A stretch of 43,271 nt of DNA. It comes from Candidatus Hydrogenedentota bacterium (GTDB lineage: Bacteria > Hydrogenedentota > Hydrogenedentia > Hydrogenedentales > JAEUWI01). Numbering within the stretch: the first letter of the stretch is position 1; each line of letters starts with the position of its first letter. The DNA lies in the NCBI GenBank assembly GCA_016182605.1, contig JACPGE010000054.1, forward strand, positions 1-43,271, read 5' to 3'. The notes beneath the pieces are model-generated. The model had not been told where the DNA came from and searched no databases. It saw only the letters and a program-made list of their open reading frames with translations. Of this stretch, positions 16,382 through 25,464 are shown one piece after another. The translations under genes and the position numbers were made by a program.

Positions 16382-16884
16382 CGCCCGCGGTTTATGGCAC
16401 ATGTACCCTTCTCTTTCCCTCTGTGCGCCGAGGGAGTGCGGTATCGTTTGAAGCACAGGCCGTAACCCAGGCGGCACGGAAGATAGCCAATACCACGGAA
16501 AGTTCCCAGGCCTTATTTGGTGAAAAATCTGCTGCTTTATCGCAGTTGCGGGAACTTGCAGAGGAATGCGGCGAGGACAATTGGGATGCAAACGGTGCGT
16601 ATCGCATCGATGAGCTTGCAGTATTCCATGCCGAGTGCTTTCTAAGGGCTTTTCCGGAAGGCTTGCCGCTCCCGGAATTTGCGCCGGAGCCAGATGGTGC
16701 GATATCGCTGGATTGGATACAGTCGCGAAATCGTTTGGTCTCGTTAAGTGTGGGTTCGGGCAGTCGAATTGCCTATGCGTGGATCGACGGCACCGACAAG
16801 GGGCACGCCGTCGCGCGCTTCGACGGAGAACGCATTCCAACTCGAATCCTTGCTGTTATTCGCGAAATCGTGGGCAGTAATTGA
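16360..16884 (+). CDS. Conserved hypothetical partner of the TIGR04255 protein
   Basis: This 174-residue protein starts at ATG 16360 inside the end of the TIGR04255 gene. Its core reads LRELAEECGEDNWDANGAYRID, then AECFLRAFPEGLPLPEFAPEPDGAISLDW, LVSLSVGSGSRIAYAW and ARFDGERIPTRILAVI. I recall this pattern as a small conserved protein that follows TIGR04255 genes in diverse bacteria; it has no assigned function. It lacks membrane segments or obvious catalytic motifs. The order and overlap suggest the products work together, perhaps as a complex. Confidence 0.7.
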   Translation: MSTAFSITPAVYGTCTLLFPSVRRGSAVSFEAQAVTQAARKIANTTESSQALFGEKSAALSQLRELAEECGEDNWDANGAYRIDELAVFHAECFLRAFPEGLPLPEFAPEPDGAISLDWIQSRNRLVSLSVGSGSRIAYAWIDGTDKGHAVARFDGERIPTRILAVIREIVGSN

Positions 16885-16941
16885 GATTGCACGCCGAAGT
16901 CGAGCAATCTCGATCCCGGAATTCTTGACAGGAGCAACTCG

Positions 16942-17427
16942 GTGAAGTCATCGTTGGCGTTTGCGAAATCGCTGTGGCGACGTCTGGTCAAGAGGCTTTG
17001 GGCGCCCAAGTGAGTAGAAAGTCTTTCCTCCGGCCTGCCGCTGCAGGTTGATGATGACGAGAGTCTGGCGCGATTTCTCACTTCTTCCAGTCAATTCAAC
17101 TCCAAGATGGTCAAGCCAGCCGCATTCTTGCCAAATCCCAGGAACGATGAAACCTCCGTGTTCAGACATTGTGGCGAACCACTTTCGGAGCTTTGGGATC
17201 TCGGTGGAGAATACATTCGAGATGGCCGCTCATTACATGGCGTTGCGATTGTTACAGCGAAGGTTGTAAGAGCTGCCTCACTGGACGTGGCCGCGAGCGA
17301 GCCTCCACCGCGGCACGCCAACATTATAAACTGGCCGGCCTTTAATGCCGATCCCGAATTGACAAAAGCTGAGCGAAAGAAATTCGCCGCACTCATCGCC
17401 CAACATGCAACACTGGAAAGGTGTTAG
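16942..17427 (+). pseudogene. Third cassette gene, interrupted by an in-frame TGA
   Basis: A start at GTG 16942 has AGGAG seven bases upstream and reads MKSSLAFAKSLWRRLVKRLWAPK, then TGA at 17011-17013. The same frame continues without further stop: VESLSSGLPLQVDDDESLARFL, SSSQFNSKMVKPAAFLPNPRNDETSVFRH, then PPPRHANIINWPAFNADPELTKAERKK to the TAG at 17425. The part after the TGA is clearly protein-like before the first available ATG (17107), so the natural product should span the stop (162 codons in all). Other genes here use TGA as an ordinary stop, so a nonsense mutation is the simplest reading. A shorter product from ATG 17107 (106 residues) could still be made. Confidence 0.65.
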
Positions 17428-17430
17428 CCC

Positions 17431-17492
17431 GCATATTTCACCACTCTGAGGCCTCCAGATTAGATTCGGATTGGCCACGTGGTGAAATATGC
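17431..17492. repeat. 14-bp perfect inverted repeat after the cassette
   Basis: gcatatttcaccac (17431-17444) and its exact reverse complement (17479-17492) flank a 34-base spacer, beginning 4 bases after the stop of the third cassette gene. It may be a transcription-ending stem-loop or one boundary of a mobile cassette. Confidence 0.55.
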
Positions 17493-17525
17493 TCAGCGTG
17501 GCGATGGTGCTGGCGTTCACCGGGC

Positions 17526-17638
17526 AGGCTAAATCACGGGCTGTTTGGCATTCCCAGATTTGAAGTTGGGATAACGATATGTGCGAGTGGGTGTTAAGAC
17601 TACATTGTTAGGAGCCCGTGATTTATCCGGGTTAGCCT
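17526..17638. repeat. Nested inverted repeat between the cassette and oleD
   Basis: taaatcacgggct (17530-17542) pairs with agcccgtgattta (17613-17625), 13 bases, spacer 70. An outer aggctaa (17526-17532) pairs with ttagcct (17632-17638). The 284-bp gap between the cassette and oleD otherwise holds no gene. The element could be a small structured RNA, a MITE-like remnant or a terminator for the leftward ole operon. Confidence 0.5.
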
Positions 17639-17711
17639 ATTGCACGATGAGAGCATTGAGTGGGCTTCCCCCACGGACTTCGAATTGTTGCACCAAAGCC
17701 GGAGGTAGATT

Positions 17712-18701
17712 TCAGGCGTCCCGCAGGCTCTCCCGCAGCCGTTCGAGGCCTTCTTTGATGGAGACCTGGGGGACGTAACCGAAATCCCGTTTGGCCGCGG
17801 AGATATCGAACCAGTGGGCGGTGGCGAGCTGGCGCGCGACGAAGCGGGTCATCATGGGTTCGTCTTCGCGGCCGAAGAGGTGGTAGAGGCCCTCCATAAG
17901 GGCGCCGGCGTAGTAGGCGGCATTGGCGGAAATGCGCTTGGTCACGGGGGGCACACCGGCGGTATCGAGAATGGCATTGATCAATGCGGCCATGGCCATG
18001 GGTTCGCCGTTGGAGATGAAGTAGGCCTTGCCCGCGCAGGGCGCGTCTGGGGTGGCGGCGTCGAGTGCGAGCACATGGGCGAGGGCGGCATTGTCGATGT
18101 AGGTGGAGTCCACGAGGTTGTCACGGTGGCCCACGATGCGGATACGGCCCTGGCGGCCGCGATCGATGAGCCGCGGCACGAGGTGGTTGTCGCCGGGGCC
18201 CCAGATGAGGTGGGGGCGCAGCGCGACGGTGGTGAGATGGGGGCCATTGGCTTCGAGCACGGCCTGTTCCGCCTCCGCCTTGGTGCGCGCATAGTGGCAG
18301 AGAAAGTGTTCGGCATAGGGCGCGCGCTCGTTGACGCCGTCTTCGTCTTCTCCGCGAAAGGTGACGCTGGGCGTGCTGGTGTAGATGAGCTTTGGGATTT
18401 GGTGCGTCCGGCAGGCCAGCACGATGTTCCGGGTACCCACGACGTTCGGCTGGTAGTAGGCGTCGAGACTGCCCCAGACCCCCGCCTTCGCGGCCGTGTG
18501 CACGACAGCGTCGCAGCCTGCCGCGGCGCGTGCCACGGCCTCCGGATCGGCGATGTCCGCCTGCACCTGTTCGACAGTGAGGTTTTCGAGGTGGGGGTAG
18601 GCGTTTCTCGCAATCGTGCGGACCGTGTCTCCGCGCTCCACGAGCATGCGGGCAATGGCCGTTCCCAAAAAGCCGCCGCCACCGGTAATGAGCACTTTCA
18701 T
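17712..18701 (-). CDS. oleD: 2-alkyl-3-oxoalkanoate reductase OleD
   Basis: This 329-residue short-chain dehydrogenase of the extended/3-beta-HSD type reduces the beta-keto acid made by OleA to the beta-hydroxy acid with NADPH. The Rossmann motif is ITGGGGFLGTAIARML at the N-terminus; the catalytic YxxxK is HYARTK, with the Ser/Thr in YTSTPSVTF. Further features are VVHTAAKAGVWGS and LRPHLIWGPGDNHLVPRLI. Start ATG 18701 has AGGAG eight bases upstream and overlaps the oleC stop (ATGA). Its place directly after oleC, plus oleA and oleB on the same strand, supports OleD over other epimerase-like functions. Confidence 0.92.
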   Translation of the reverse strand: MKVLITGGGGFLGTAIARMLVERGDTVRTIARNAYPHLENLTVEQVQADIADPEAVARAAAGCDAVVHTAAKAGVWGSLDAYYQPNVVGTRNIVLACRTHQIPKLIYTSTPSVTFRGEDEDGVNERAPYAEHFLCHYARTKAEAEQAVLEANGPHLTTVALRPHLIWGPGDNHLVPRLIDRGRQGRIRIVGHRDNLVDSTYIDNAALAHVLALDAATPDAPCAGKAYFISNGEPMAMAALINAILDTAGVPPVTKRISANAAYYAGALMEGLYHLFGREDEPMMTRFVARQLATAHWFDISAAKRDFGYVPQVSIKEGLERLRESLRDA

Positions 18702-20356
18702 GGGAGCTTCTCCTGCGCCCAGACGGTGAGTTTCTCGCGGAAGATCTTGGCGTTGTGCCGCACGTCCACGGGGAAGCTGGGATGAAAGAGGAAGGTGTCG
18801 ATGGAGCTTGTAATGGCATGCTGCGCGGCAAGGGCACGCAATTCGGCTTCGATCTCGCTCTGTGGCGTGGTGTTTCCCTTCACGCATTCGACACACAATA
18901 CGGGCAGGACTTTGGCGTTCTTCACGATGCCCACGAGGGCGGTGCGCCGTACGGCGGGATGCGTGTTGAAGATGCGCTCGCAGGGAATGGTGAAGAGCGT
19001 GCCCGTGGCCGTGACCACGCGGTGCGACTTGCGGCCGCACATCCAGAGCCGGCCCTGCGCGTCGATATAGCCCACGTCGCCCATGCGGTGGTAGACGGCG
19101 CCGTCCTCGCCATAGATCTTGGCAAGCGCCGTTGCGCCGGGCTGGTTAAAGTATTCGCGGGTGACCATGGGGCCCTTCACGCAGATTTCGCCGATTGTGC
19201 CCTGGGGCAGCAGGAGGTCTTCCGACCATGCGGGGATGGGCGAATCGGTGATGCGCACGATGGCGACCGAGACGTCTTCCACGGGGCGGCCAACACAGAC
19301 GCCTGCTCCGTTGTCCGTGGCCGCGGCGGTGTCGTTGATCTGTTCGTCGTGCCCGATGAAGGAGACAGGCAGGGATTCGGTGGCGCCGTAGGAGGGGTAG
19401 ATCTGGACGCCGGGATTCAGCAGGGTGCTGAAGCGCCGCAGGGAGGGCAGATCGGCGGGGGCGCCTGCGCTGATGACGCGCCGCAGTGTGGGGAGCTTCA
19501 CGCCCTGCGCCTCCCCATGGCGGCCGACGATTTCGATAAGTGCGGGCGAGGCGAAGAGGTTGGTGGCCTCGTGGTCCTGAACGGCGGCGACGATGTTCGC
19601 GGGGTTGGCCGTGGCCGGTTTGCTCGCGTCCATGTCCGGAACGATGGCGGCCATGCCCAGCGCGGGCCCGAAGAGGGCAAAGAGCGGGAAGGTGGCGAGG
19701 TCTTTCTCACCCGGACGGATGCCGTAGTCCTTGCGCAGAATTTCGACCTGGGCGTTGAAGATGCCGTGGGTGTAGACGGCGCCCTTCGGGATGCCGGTGC
19801 TGCCACTCGTGAAGAGGATGGCCGCGAGATCGTCGTCGTGCATTGGCGCCATGGGATAGGGCGTGGCCTCGCGCGTCATCAGCGCGGACAGCGTGTGGCC
19901 GCCCCAGAGTTTGGGTCCGCCCACGGTGATGCGAATCTTGAGATGGCGTTTGGCCCAGCCAAAGAGTACGCGGGCCACGTGGGCCTTGGGAATGCCCACA
20001 AAGGCCTCCGGTGCGGCCTCATCCAGGCAGGTCTTTAGGTTCTTGATGCCCATGCCGGGATCGACCATGACGGGGATGGCGCCGGTCTTGAAGAGGGCGA
20101 AGGTAAGGGCAAAGAACTCCAGGCTCGGCTTCACCATGAGGACTGTGCGCATGCCGCGGGTGATGCCCGCACGGGTGAGGCCGTGGGCCATGCGATCGCT
20201 CTCGGCGTTCAACTCCGCCAGGGTCCACTGGCTGTAGGCGTGGCGGCCATTCGCGCCGCGCTTGCCCTGCACGATGACGGCGGCGTCATTCGGGTGTTCA
20301 AGCGCAACGCGGGGGAGTTGGGCGGCGATGTTTCGGTTGTCTGGTGTGGGATTCAT
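18698..20356 (-). CDS. oleC: Beta-lactone synthetase OleC (AMP-dependent synthetase fold)
   Basis: This 552-residue ANL-superfamily enzyme converts the 2-alkyl-3-hydroxy acid to a beta-lactone using ATP. Motifs in order are AAILFTSGSTGIPKGAVYTHG (phosphate loop), IYPSYGATESLPV (A5), YHRMGDVGYIDAQGRLWMCGRKSHRV (A7-A8 hinge region) and a C-terminal HNAKIFREKL with the adenylation Lys. The N-terminal NRNIAAQLPRVALEHPNDAAVI and MVDPGMGIKNLKTCLDEAAPEAFVGIPKAHVAR are typical of OleC rather than of fatty-acyl-CoA ligases. It is coupled to oleD by a 4-base overlap. It is separated from oleB by a 4.2-kb insertion of unrelated genes. Confidence 0.92.
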   Translation of the reverse strand: MNPTPDNRNIAAQLPRVALEHPNDAAVIVQGKRGANGRHAYSQWTLAELNAESDRMAHGLTRAGITRGMRTVLMVKPSLEFFALTFALFKTGAIPVMVDPGMGIKNLKTCLDEAAPEAFVGIPKAHVARVLFGWAKRHLKIRITVGGPKLWGGHTLSALMTREATPYPMAPMHDDDLAAILFTSGSTGIPKGAVYTHGIFNAQVEILRKDYGIRPGEKDLATFPLFALFGPALGMAAIVPDMDASKPATANPANIVAAVQDHEATNLFASPALIEIVGRHGEAQGVKLPTLRRVISAGAPADLPSLRRFSTLLNPGVQIYPSYGATESLPVSFIGHDEQINDTAAATDNGAGVCVGRPVEDVSVAIVRITDSPIPAWSEDLLLPQGTIGEICVKGPMVTREYFNQPGATALAKIYGEDGAVYHRMGDVGYIDAQGRLWMCGRKSHRVVTATGTLFTIPCERIFNTHPAVRRTALVGIVKNAKVLPVLCVECVKGNTTPQSEIEAELRALAAQHAITSSIDTFLFHPSFPVDVRHNAKIFREKLTVWAQEKLP

Positions 20357-20536
20357 GGATCGATCAGGCGGGTAAAGGTCCCAAAGTTATGCGGCGGTAG
20401 TTGAGGGAAGGTTTTACCCTATGCAGGGGGCGAGAGTCCAGCGGGAGGGAGAGGAGGTACGTGATGTGCGAGCGGGTGCGCACCGACGCTCGCGGGAGTA
20501 GACTGCAAGCGTCAATCTACTGCCATGCTGTTGGCA

Positions 20537-21047
<511 letters not shown>

Positions 21048-21220
21048 TTAATCCATTCTCTCATACCGGATTGCGAATTTGCCAACATGCCGCAGATCTC
21101 GCAACCATGTCCTGAGCCAGCACAAGTATCTCGGATTCTCTCCTCGGAAATTGGGCGGTAATCCGTATCCTACTGTCCCTCATTTAAGACTTTCGCTGAC
21201 AAGAATGGGCGCGATCAGCA

Positions 21221-22564
21221 CTATCCCTTCTTCTGATTGCATAGACGGTGAACCAATTGGGCATTCTCTGGAATGGTCTGTCCACCACGCCAATACTGTT
21301 CCGTATGGTCCAAAGCAGCGTCGTCTATCAGACGAATCTTCTGACTACAGAGCGCACAAGTCTGGTTCGCCTCGAACAGTTCCTTCTTAAGTTGCTGTGA
21401 AAAGACACGTTTTCCGTCGTTAGGAATAGAACTGGAATCAAGGACTGCTTTCAATCGCTCGTACCAAATGTCAAACGTATAAGCAAGTCGTGTGGCTTCT
21501 CCAGTTGCTCGTCGCACTCTATCAACCCACTGTGCGTCTGTATGGATCAGGTCAAGGTACTCTTCATAAATAGAATCTGCGGCACGAGTGATTTGTCCAA
21601 GATCATGATTGGCAAATGAGGTGGCGACGATCTGAAAAATAGCAGCATTCGGACGCGACGCCCACTCGCCCGAGCTCTTAGAGTTTGGCTTTGTGATCTC
21701 ACTTTTCAGTCGAAAGCCCCGTTCCCCAAAAACAGTTATGCAAGCTCGCATGGACTTTTCAAAAACTTTCCTGTACTCGTCAATTTTGTCGCCCCCAGCG
21801 TCTTTGTAAGTGTCCAAAAATTCGTTCAAAAACTTCTTGAGCCCAGATAGGCATTTATGGTGTGTTCTTTCATAGAATGCGAGAAAGCGAAGCACAAGCG
21901 CGCGATCCTGCATTCGCTTGTCAACATTGCTCAGATTGAGGCATCCACGGAAGTTTTCATTTGTGGCTAGAACTTTAATGAGTGCGTTGAGGGTTCCTCG
22001 ATACAGGCAATTTCTTATTTCCATATCATTCAACTTCACGCCACCGGTATTGAGCCGCTCAAACACTATGAAATGAATGTCAGGACTTGAACTGCTAGAG
22101 AGTTCAAATGATCGAAGGACGCAATCCTCAAGCTTATGCTGATATTTCTCCGGCAGATCTTTGAAATGTTTTTCATTCAAGTCTGTCAGTATGTCAAGCC
22201 TCGACAGCTTGTAGTGATTATCGAAATAGTTGAAGACGGATGTCAGGCGCTGAAGACCATCGATCACTTCATACTTCCCGTCCTCTGTCTTTGCAAGGTA
22301 GACGACGGGGACCGGTATATCCAATAGAAACGATTCGATCAATTTGGCTGCCCTGACCTTGTCCCAAACATAGTTTCGTTGCCACTCAGGGTCGATAATT
22401 ATTCTACCAGTCTTTTGCCAACGATGGAGCTCGGACAGGCTCCGGTCAGCTTTGTCGAGAGTGATTCTCTGATCCGGAGATGCATTCAGTTCCCCTTCGT
22501 CAAGTGACTCCAGATCATCGACTTCTTCTTGTTCGGTTTGTTCTGCAGATAGAGTTTCGTCCAT
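21221..22564 (-). CDS. DUF262 domain protein with C-terminal HNH nuclease motif
   Basis: This is a 447-residue protein; GGAG lies seven bases before ATG 22564. After an acidic N-terminus (EQEEVDDLESLDEGE), residues 40-220 form a DUF262/ParB-like domain: IDPEWQRNYVWDKVRAAKLIESFLLDIPVPVVYL and YEVIDGLQRLTSV (DGQQR-type motif), then FERLNTGGVKLNDMEIRNCLYRG. The C-terminus is a compact HNH finger: CALCSQKI...DHTEQYWRGG...LVHRLCNQKK. DUF262 proteins include the GmrS half of the GmrSD type IV restriction enzyme; in this protein the NTP-binding and nuclease parts are on one chain. A defence role against modified phage DNA is likely but inferred. Base composition is lower in GC than the surrounding ole/pfa genes. 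Confidence 0.85.
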   Translation of the reverse strand: MDETLSAEQTEQEEVDDLESLDEGELNASPDQRITLDKADRSLSELHRWQKTGRIIIDPEWQRNYVWDKVRAAKLIESFLLDIPVPVVYLAKTEDGKYEVIDGLQRLTSVFNYFDNHYKLSRLDILTDLNEKHFKDLPEKYQHKLEDCVLRSFELSSSSSPDIHFIVFERLNTGGVKLNDMEIRNCLYRGTLNALIKVLATNENFRGCLNLSNVDKRMQDRALVLRFLAFYERTHHKCLSGLKKFLNEFLDTYKDAGGDKIDEYRKVFEKSMRACITVFGERGFRLKSEITKPNSKSSGEWASRPNAAIFQIVATSFANHDLGQITRAADSIYEEYLDLIHTDAQWVDRVRRATGEATRLAYTFDIWYERLKAVLDSSSIPNDGKRVFSQQLKKELFEANQTCALCSQKIRLIDDAALDHTEQYWRGGQTIPENAQLVHRLCNQKKG

Positions 22565-22695
22565 CGGTTCTCTCCGTAAATCGTTTTGCCTATAAGGGCT
22601 ATATGTTTGCCACTCATTTACTCAGTTTCAGACTTTCAATGCATCAATGCAAGCTCAAAGCACGACGATGCAAAGGGCTTTCAGTAGGCGTGGCC

Positions 22696-23859
22696 TCAGA
22701 ACTCCTTCTCGATTGCCAAGAGATATGAGTATGGATTGTCTCTAAGAATATGGTTCTTCTCGCGATTATACAAGACGCCCGAAGCAACCAATGATATGCC
22801 GACACCAGCCAGAATTGCGTAGGGCGATGATAGTCCCATTAGCGCGAGAGCACCTGGCGGAGTTGATGAAAAAAAAGCTACTTTCAGGTAGTTCGTGGTG
22901 AGCCATTTGATTCGCTCATCCGTGAGGCACGCCTTTAATTCGTTGAAGGCGGGCAAGACTTTGTTTTCATGAGTATCGGAAACCTGCTGTCGGATCGCGT
23001 CAACCGGCATATCAAAGGAAATGTCCTTAGTAAGCGATTCGATCTCGACACGGAATCGCCGCAGTTGGTCGGCACGTTTCCGGCGGAACTTGATGATTCT
23101 TGAAATTGGCGTCTCCGGATCAATGTTCAGACTTTTGAATGCAAAATGAGATAAAATGCCTTGTGCAAGAGTCGAAGGCATCCCACGCATCATTGATCGT
23201 CCTTGTGCAAGAGTCGAAGGCATCTCGCGTTTCATTGATCGTCCGTGATGGAAACGGAAACCAATGCGATCTTCATATTCGGGGATAAGACTATGGAGCG
23301 AGCCATCCACCCTAAACGTAGTAGCCAGACGCCCCGCCGAAGGGGTTGACGTGAGTAAGCCTATTCCGCGACTCTCGGACAGTCTCGTTGCCAGTAGCGT
23401 CATGTAAAAATCCGCGAAATGCGTATCGACACGCAGGCGTTTATCATTCTCGGCCTGCGCCAATCCGATGACCTGAACTATGTGACGAACTTCATCTGAT
23501 AATTTTTCCGGATGCAACCGGGCAAGATGTAGAAGAGTGTCGGGCAGTTTCTCCGGGTGGAGATAAACATCATGGGATGAGTCTCCTGCGGAGAGAAGGA
23601 ATTCCGCCGCCTCAGTACTTGACAGATATCGCAGAACATCGTCGGCAAGGTCTTTAATGATTTCCATGCCCGAGTCAACATGCAACGGAATCAATATCTG
23701 TTCATCCGCGCAAGCAGTAGCGGCATCTGACGTGTATGGGCTTTTCAGTGACTGCGGCACGATTGTGTGAATCGTATCCCAGTAAAGAATTGCGTTTTTC
23801 AGCCAAGCGTCATCGCGGATATCGATCCACGGATAGTAGAGCGCCTTTGTGAAAGCCAC
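22696..23859 (-). CDS. DUF6236-like hypothetical protein
   Basis: This is a 387-residue protein starting at GTG 23859, with AAGGA eight bases upstream. The N-terminus (ALYYPWIDIRDDAWLKNAILYWDTIHTIVPQS) is typical of a family I know as DUF6236, found near mobile and defence genes, without known activity. Toward the C-terminus one hydrophobic stretch (GALALMGLSSPYAILAGVGISLVASGVL) could be a membrane segment. Residues 206-233 contain an in-frame tandem duplication of 14 residues (GRSMKREMPSTLAQ / GRSMMRGMPSTLAQ). GC is lower than in the ole genes. It is 131 bases from the DUF262 gene on the same strand, so the two may form one system. Confidence 0.6.
   Translation of the reverse strand: MAFTKALYYPWIDIRDDAWLKNAILYWDTIHTIVPQSLKSPYTSDAATACADEQILIPLHVDSGMEIIKDLADDVLRYLSSTEAAEFLLSAGDSSHDVYLHPEKLPDTLLHLARLHPEKLSDEVRHIVQVIGLAQAENDKRLRVDTHFADFYMTLLATRLSESRGIGLLTSTPSAGRLATTFRVDGSLHSLIPEYEDRIGFRFHHGRSMKREMPSTLAQGRSMMRGMPSTLAQGILSHFAFKSLNIDPETPISRIIKFRRKRADQLRRFRVEIESLTKDISFDMPVDAIRQQVSDTHENKVLPAFNELKACLTDERIKWLTTNYLKVAFFSSTPPGALALMGLSSPYAILAGVGISLVASGVLYNREKNHILRDNPYSYLLAIEKEF
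23160..23243. repeat. Tandem duplication of 42 bp inside the DUF6236-like gene
   Basis: Two adjacent copies (23160-23201 and 23202-23243) differ at only a few positions near cccacgca/ctcgcgtt. Because 42 is a multiple of three, the reading frame is kept and 14 residues are duplicated. Confidence 0.9.
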
Positions 23860-24213
23860 GTTCGTTTCCTTTGAGTTTGTGCGAAATTTCGCGCCGAACT
23901 TCCGGTTTCTGCTTTATGTGTCTGTCCAAGTCTCCGGGATCGAACCGTCACGCCCGGTCGGGGCATGGTCGTTGCGGGCCATCTGGTCAAGGGTAGACTT
24001 GCCGATCTGGCGACAAATATTTGCTTGCCCATAAATTACGCCAATACGATCATAGCAAGTAAATTAGGTGGAATGCAAGAGGAATGGGTAAGTAAGTGCA
24101 GCGTATGTATGCCATAATGCAAGAGGTAGCAAAGAACACTGAAGATGGGACGATGGGGTAGCCCGTGCAGCCCTTTTCAGGACATTCCACAGCATTGATC
24201 CGTTGCATGCGTC

Positions 24214-24296
24214 GCCCCTTCAGGGCTGAAGGTGTGTTGGGGATGGGGTTTTCCCAGGGCGTTGCCCTGGGCTGATATGGTTTGGCCCTTCAGGCC
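24214..24296. repeat. Three-hairpin interspersed repeat
   Basis: Three consecutive palindromes occur: gcccc-ttca-gggc (24214-24226), cccagggc-gtt-gccctggg (24253-24271) and ggcc-cttca-ggcc (24284-24296). The linker ggtgtgttggggatggggtt and the order of the hairpins match a repeat I have seen scattered in environmental genomes with many REP-like elements. It is non-coding. Confidence 0.6.
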
Positions 24297-24440
24297 AGTA
24301 ACGCAATGCCCTATCATGGTTGGGAGTGCTGGGTTGGTGGCGTGTTGGTTGGTCCCGGTCGCAGTGCTGCGTAGAAACTGGTGCGGAGCACCGAGGACGG
24401 CATTACCAAGGAGGACATTGATAATGAGTAAAGCTCCTGC

Positions 24441-24478
24441 TTCGTTCTTCGCGGACAGGAATGTCTGCGCCCCTTGGG
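24441..24478. repeat. Palindromic repeat with GGAA loop, copy 1
   Basis: The sequence starts ttcgttcttc and continues with arms gcggaca and tgtctgc around a ggaa loop, then gcgccccttggg. It matches in layout the copy at 36020-36060, which lies inside the pfaA coding sequence. Confidence 0.55.
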
Positions 24479-24550
24479 AATAGAACCAATTAAGTTCCGC
24501 TGGAGTGTTTGTGGGCAATGGGAAGGCAGCCGCGCAGGAAGGAGAAGAAT

Positions 24551-25435
24551 TCAGGTCAGTGGATGGGCATCCAGAAATTTTTCGATAAGCGGAATGACTT
24601 CGTCGCGTGCGTCTTCGAGGATGTAGTGGCCGCAATCGTCGAAGCGGTGGAACTCGGCGTTGGGGAAGTGTTTTTCCCAGAGGGCGAGGAAGTGTTTGTC
24701 GAAAACGAAATCGCGCAGGCCCCAGCAGACGAGCATGGGCACGCCGGTGAGTTGCTGCACGTTTTCCTGAACGTGCTTGACGATGGCGTAACTGCGATCG
24801 CCGGGGCGCAGGGGGATGTCCTGTACAAAGCGCAGGGTGGCGATGCGGTTGTCCCAGGAGTTGTAGGGGCTGCAATAGGCGTCGCGCACGGGCTTGGGCA
24901 TGGGATTGCGCGTGCAACACACGGTGGCGGCGATGCGGCTGAAGGCGTTGAAGCCGCGCACCATCAGAGTGCCCGCGAGGGTGTTGCGCACGATCCACAG
25001 GGGCCAGGGGAAGGGCTTGGTGTCCGGGAGGAGGAAAGCGGAGGTGTTGAGGACGACGAGGCGCTTGATGCGCTCGGGCTTGCGCATGGCAAAGGCGAGG
25101 CCGATCATGCCGCCCCAGTCGTGAACCACGAGGGTGATCCGCCCCTCGACGCCGCAGTGGTCGAGGAGGGCTTCCAAGTTGTCGACGCGCCGCTCCAGGG
25201 TGTAGTCGTAGCGGTCATCGCCGGGCTTGTCGGAATAACCGCACCCGATATGGTCGGGCACGATGCAGCGGTGCGTGCCGCGCAGGGCGAGCACGAGGTG
25301 GCGGTAGTAGTAGGACCACGACGGGTTGCCGTGAACCATGACGACGGGATCGCCAACGCCCTCGTCGAGGTAGTTCATCTTGACGCCGTCGATGTTGAAG
25401 GGCTTGCCTACGAAGGGGTAATCGGGGAGATTCAT
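24551..25435 (-). CDS. oleB: Beta-lactone decarboxylase OleB (alpha/beta hydrolase)
   Basis: This 294-residue haloalkane-dehalogenase-like alpha/beta hydrolase removes CO2 from the beta-lactone to give the cis-olefin. Visible elements are MNYLDEGVGDPVVMVHGNPSWSYYYR (oxyanion HGNPSW), PDHIGCGYSDKP, the nucleophile elbow VVHDWGGMIGLAFA with catalytic Asp, and the C-terminal His in RFDDCGHYILED. These features are shared by OleB and dehalogenases; the ole context decides for OleB. It starts at ATG 25435, 385 bases after oleA, across a spacer filled with palindromic repeats. The ribosome site is weak. Confidence 0.9.
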   Translation of the reverse strand: MNLPDYPFVGKPFNIDGVKMNYLDEGVGDPVVMVHGNPSWSYYYRHLVLALRGTHRCIVPDHIGCGYSDKPGDDRYDYTLERRVDNLEALLDHCGVEGRITLVVHDWGGMIGLAFAMRKPERIKRLVVLNTSAFLLPDTKPFPWPLWIVRNTLAGTLMVRGFNAFSRIAATVCCTRNPMPKPVRDAYCSPYNSWDNRIATLRFVQDIPLRPGDRSYAIVKHVQENVQQLTGVPMLVCWGLRDFVFDKHFLALWEKHFPNAEFHRFDDCGHYILEDARDEVIPLIEKFLDAHPLT

Positions 25436-25464
25436 GGTTTAGGGGCCTATGCGTGTTCACGGGG

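Larger units (their letters stand above)
23860..24550. other. Intergenic region with repeats, no credible gene
   Basis: About 690 bases between the DUF6236-like gene and oleB. The first 300 bases are of low GC with no feature I can name, except that atgcaagagg occurs twice. The rest holds the hairpin repeats listed separately. The minus-strand frame 24177-24998 crosses these repeats and the antisense of oleB, and is not a gene. This region probably marks the right border of the inserted island. Confidence 0.6.

Noticed and set aside
17011-17013. TGA recoded as an amino acid
   Set aside because: TGA serves as the normal stop of many genes in the window (oleC, pfaC, pfaD, olsB, transposase), and no SECIS-like or other recoding signal is evident.
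24177-24998. Minus-strand frame of 273 codons partly over oleB
   Set aside because: Arg/His/Pro-rich over oleB, and the rest is translated hairpin repeat.
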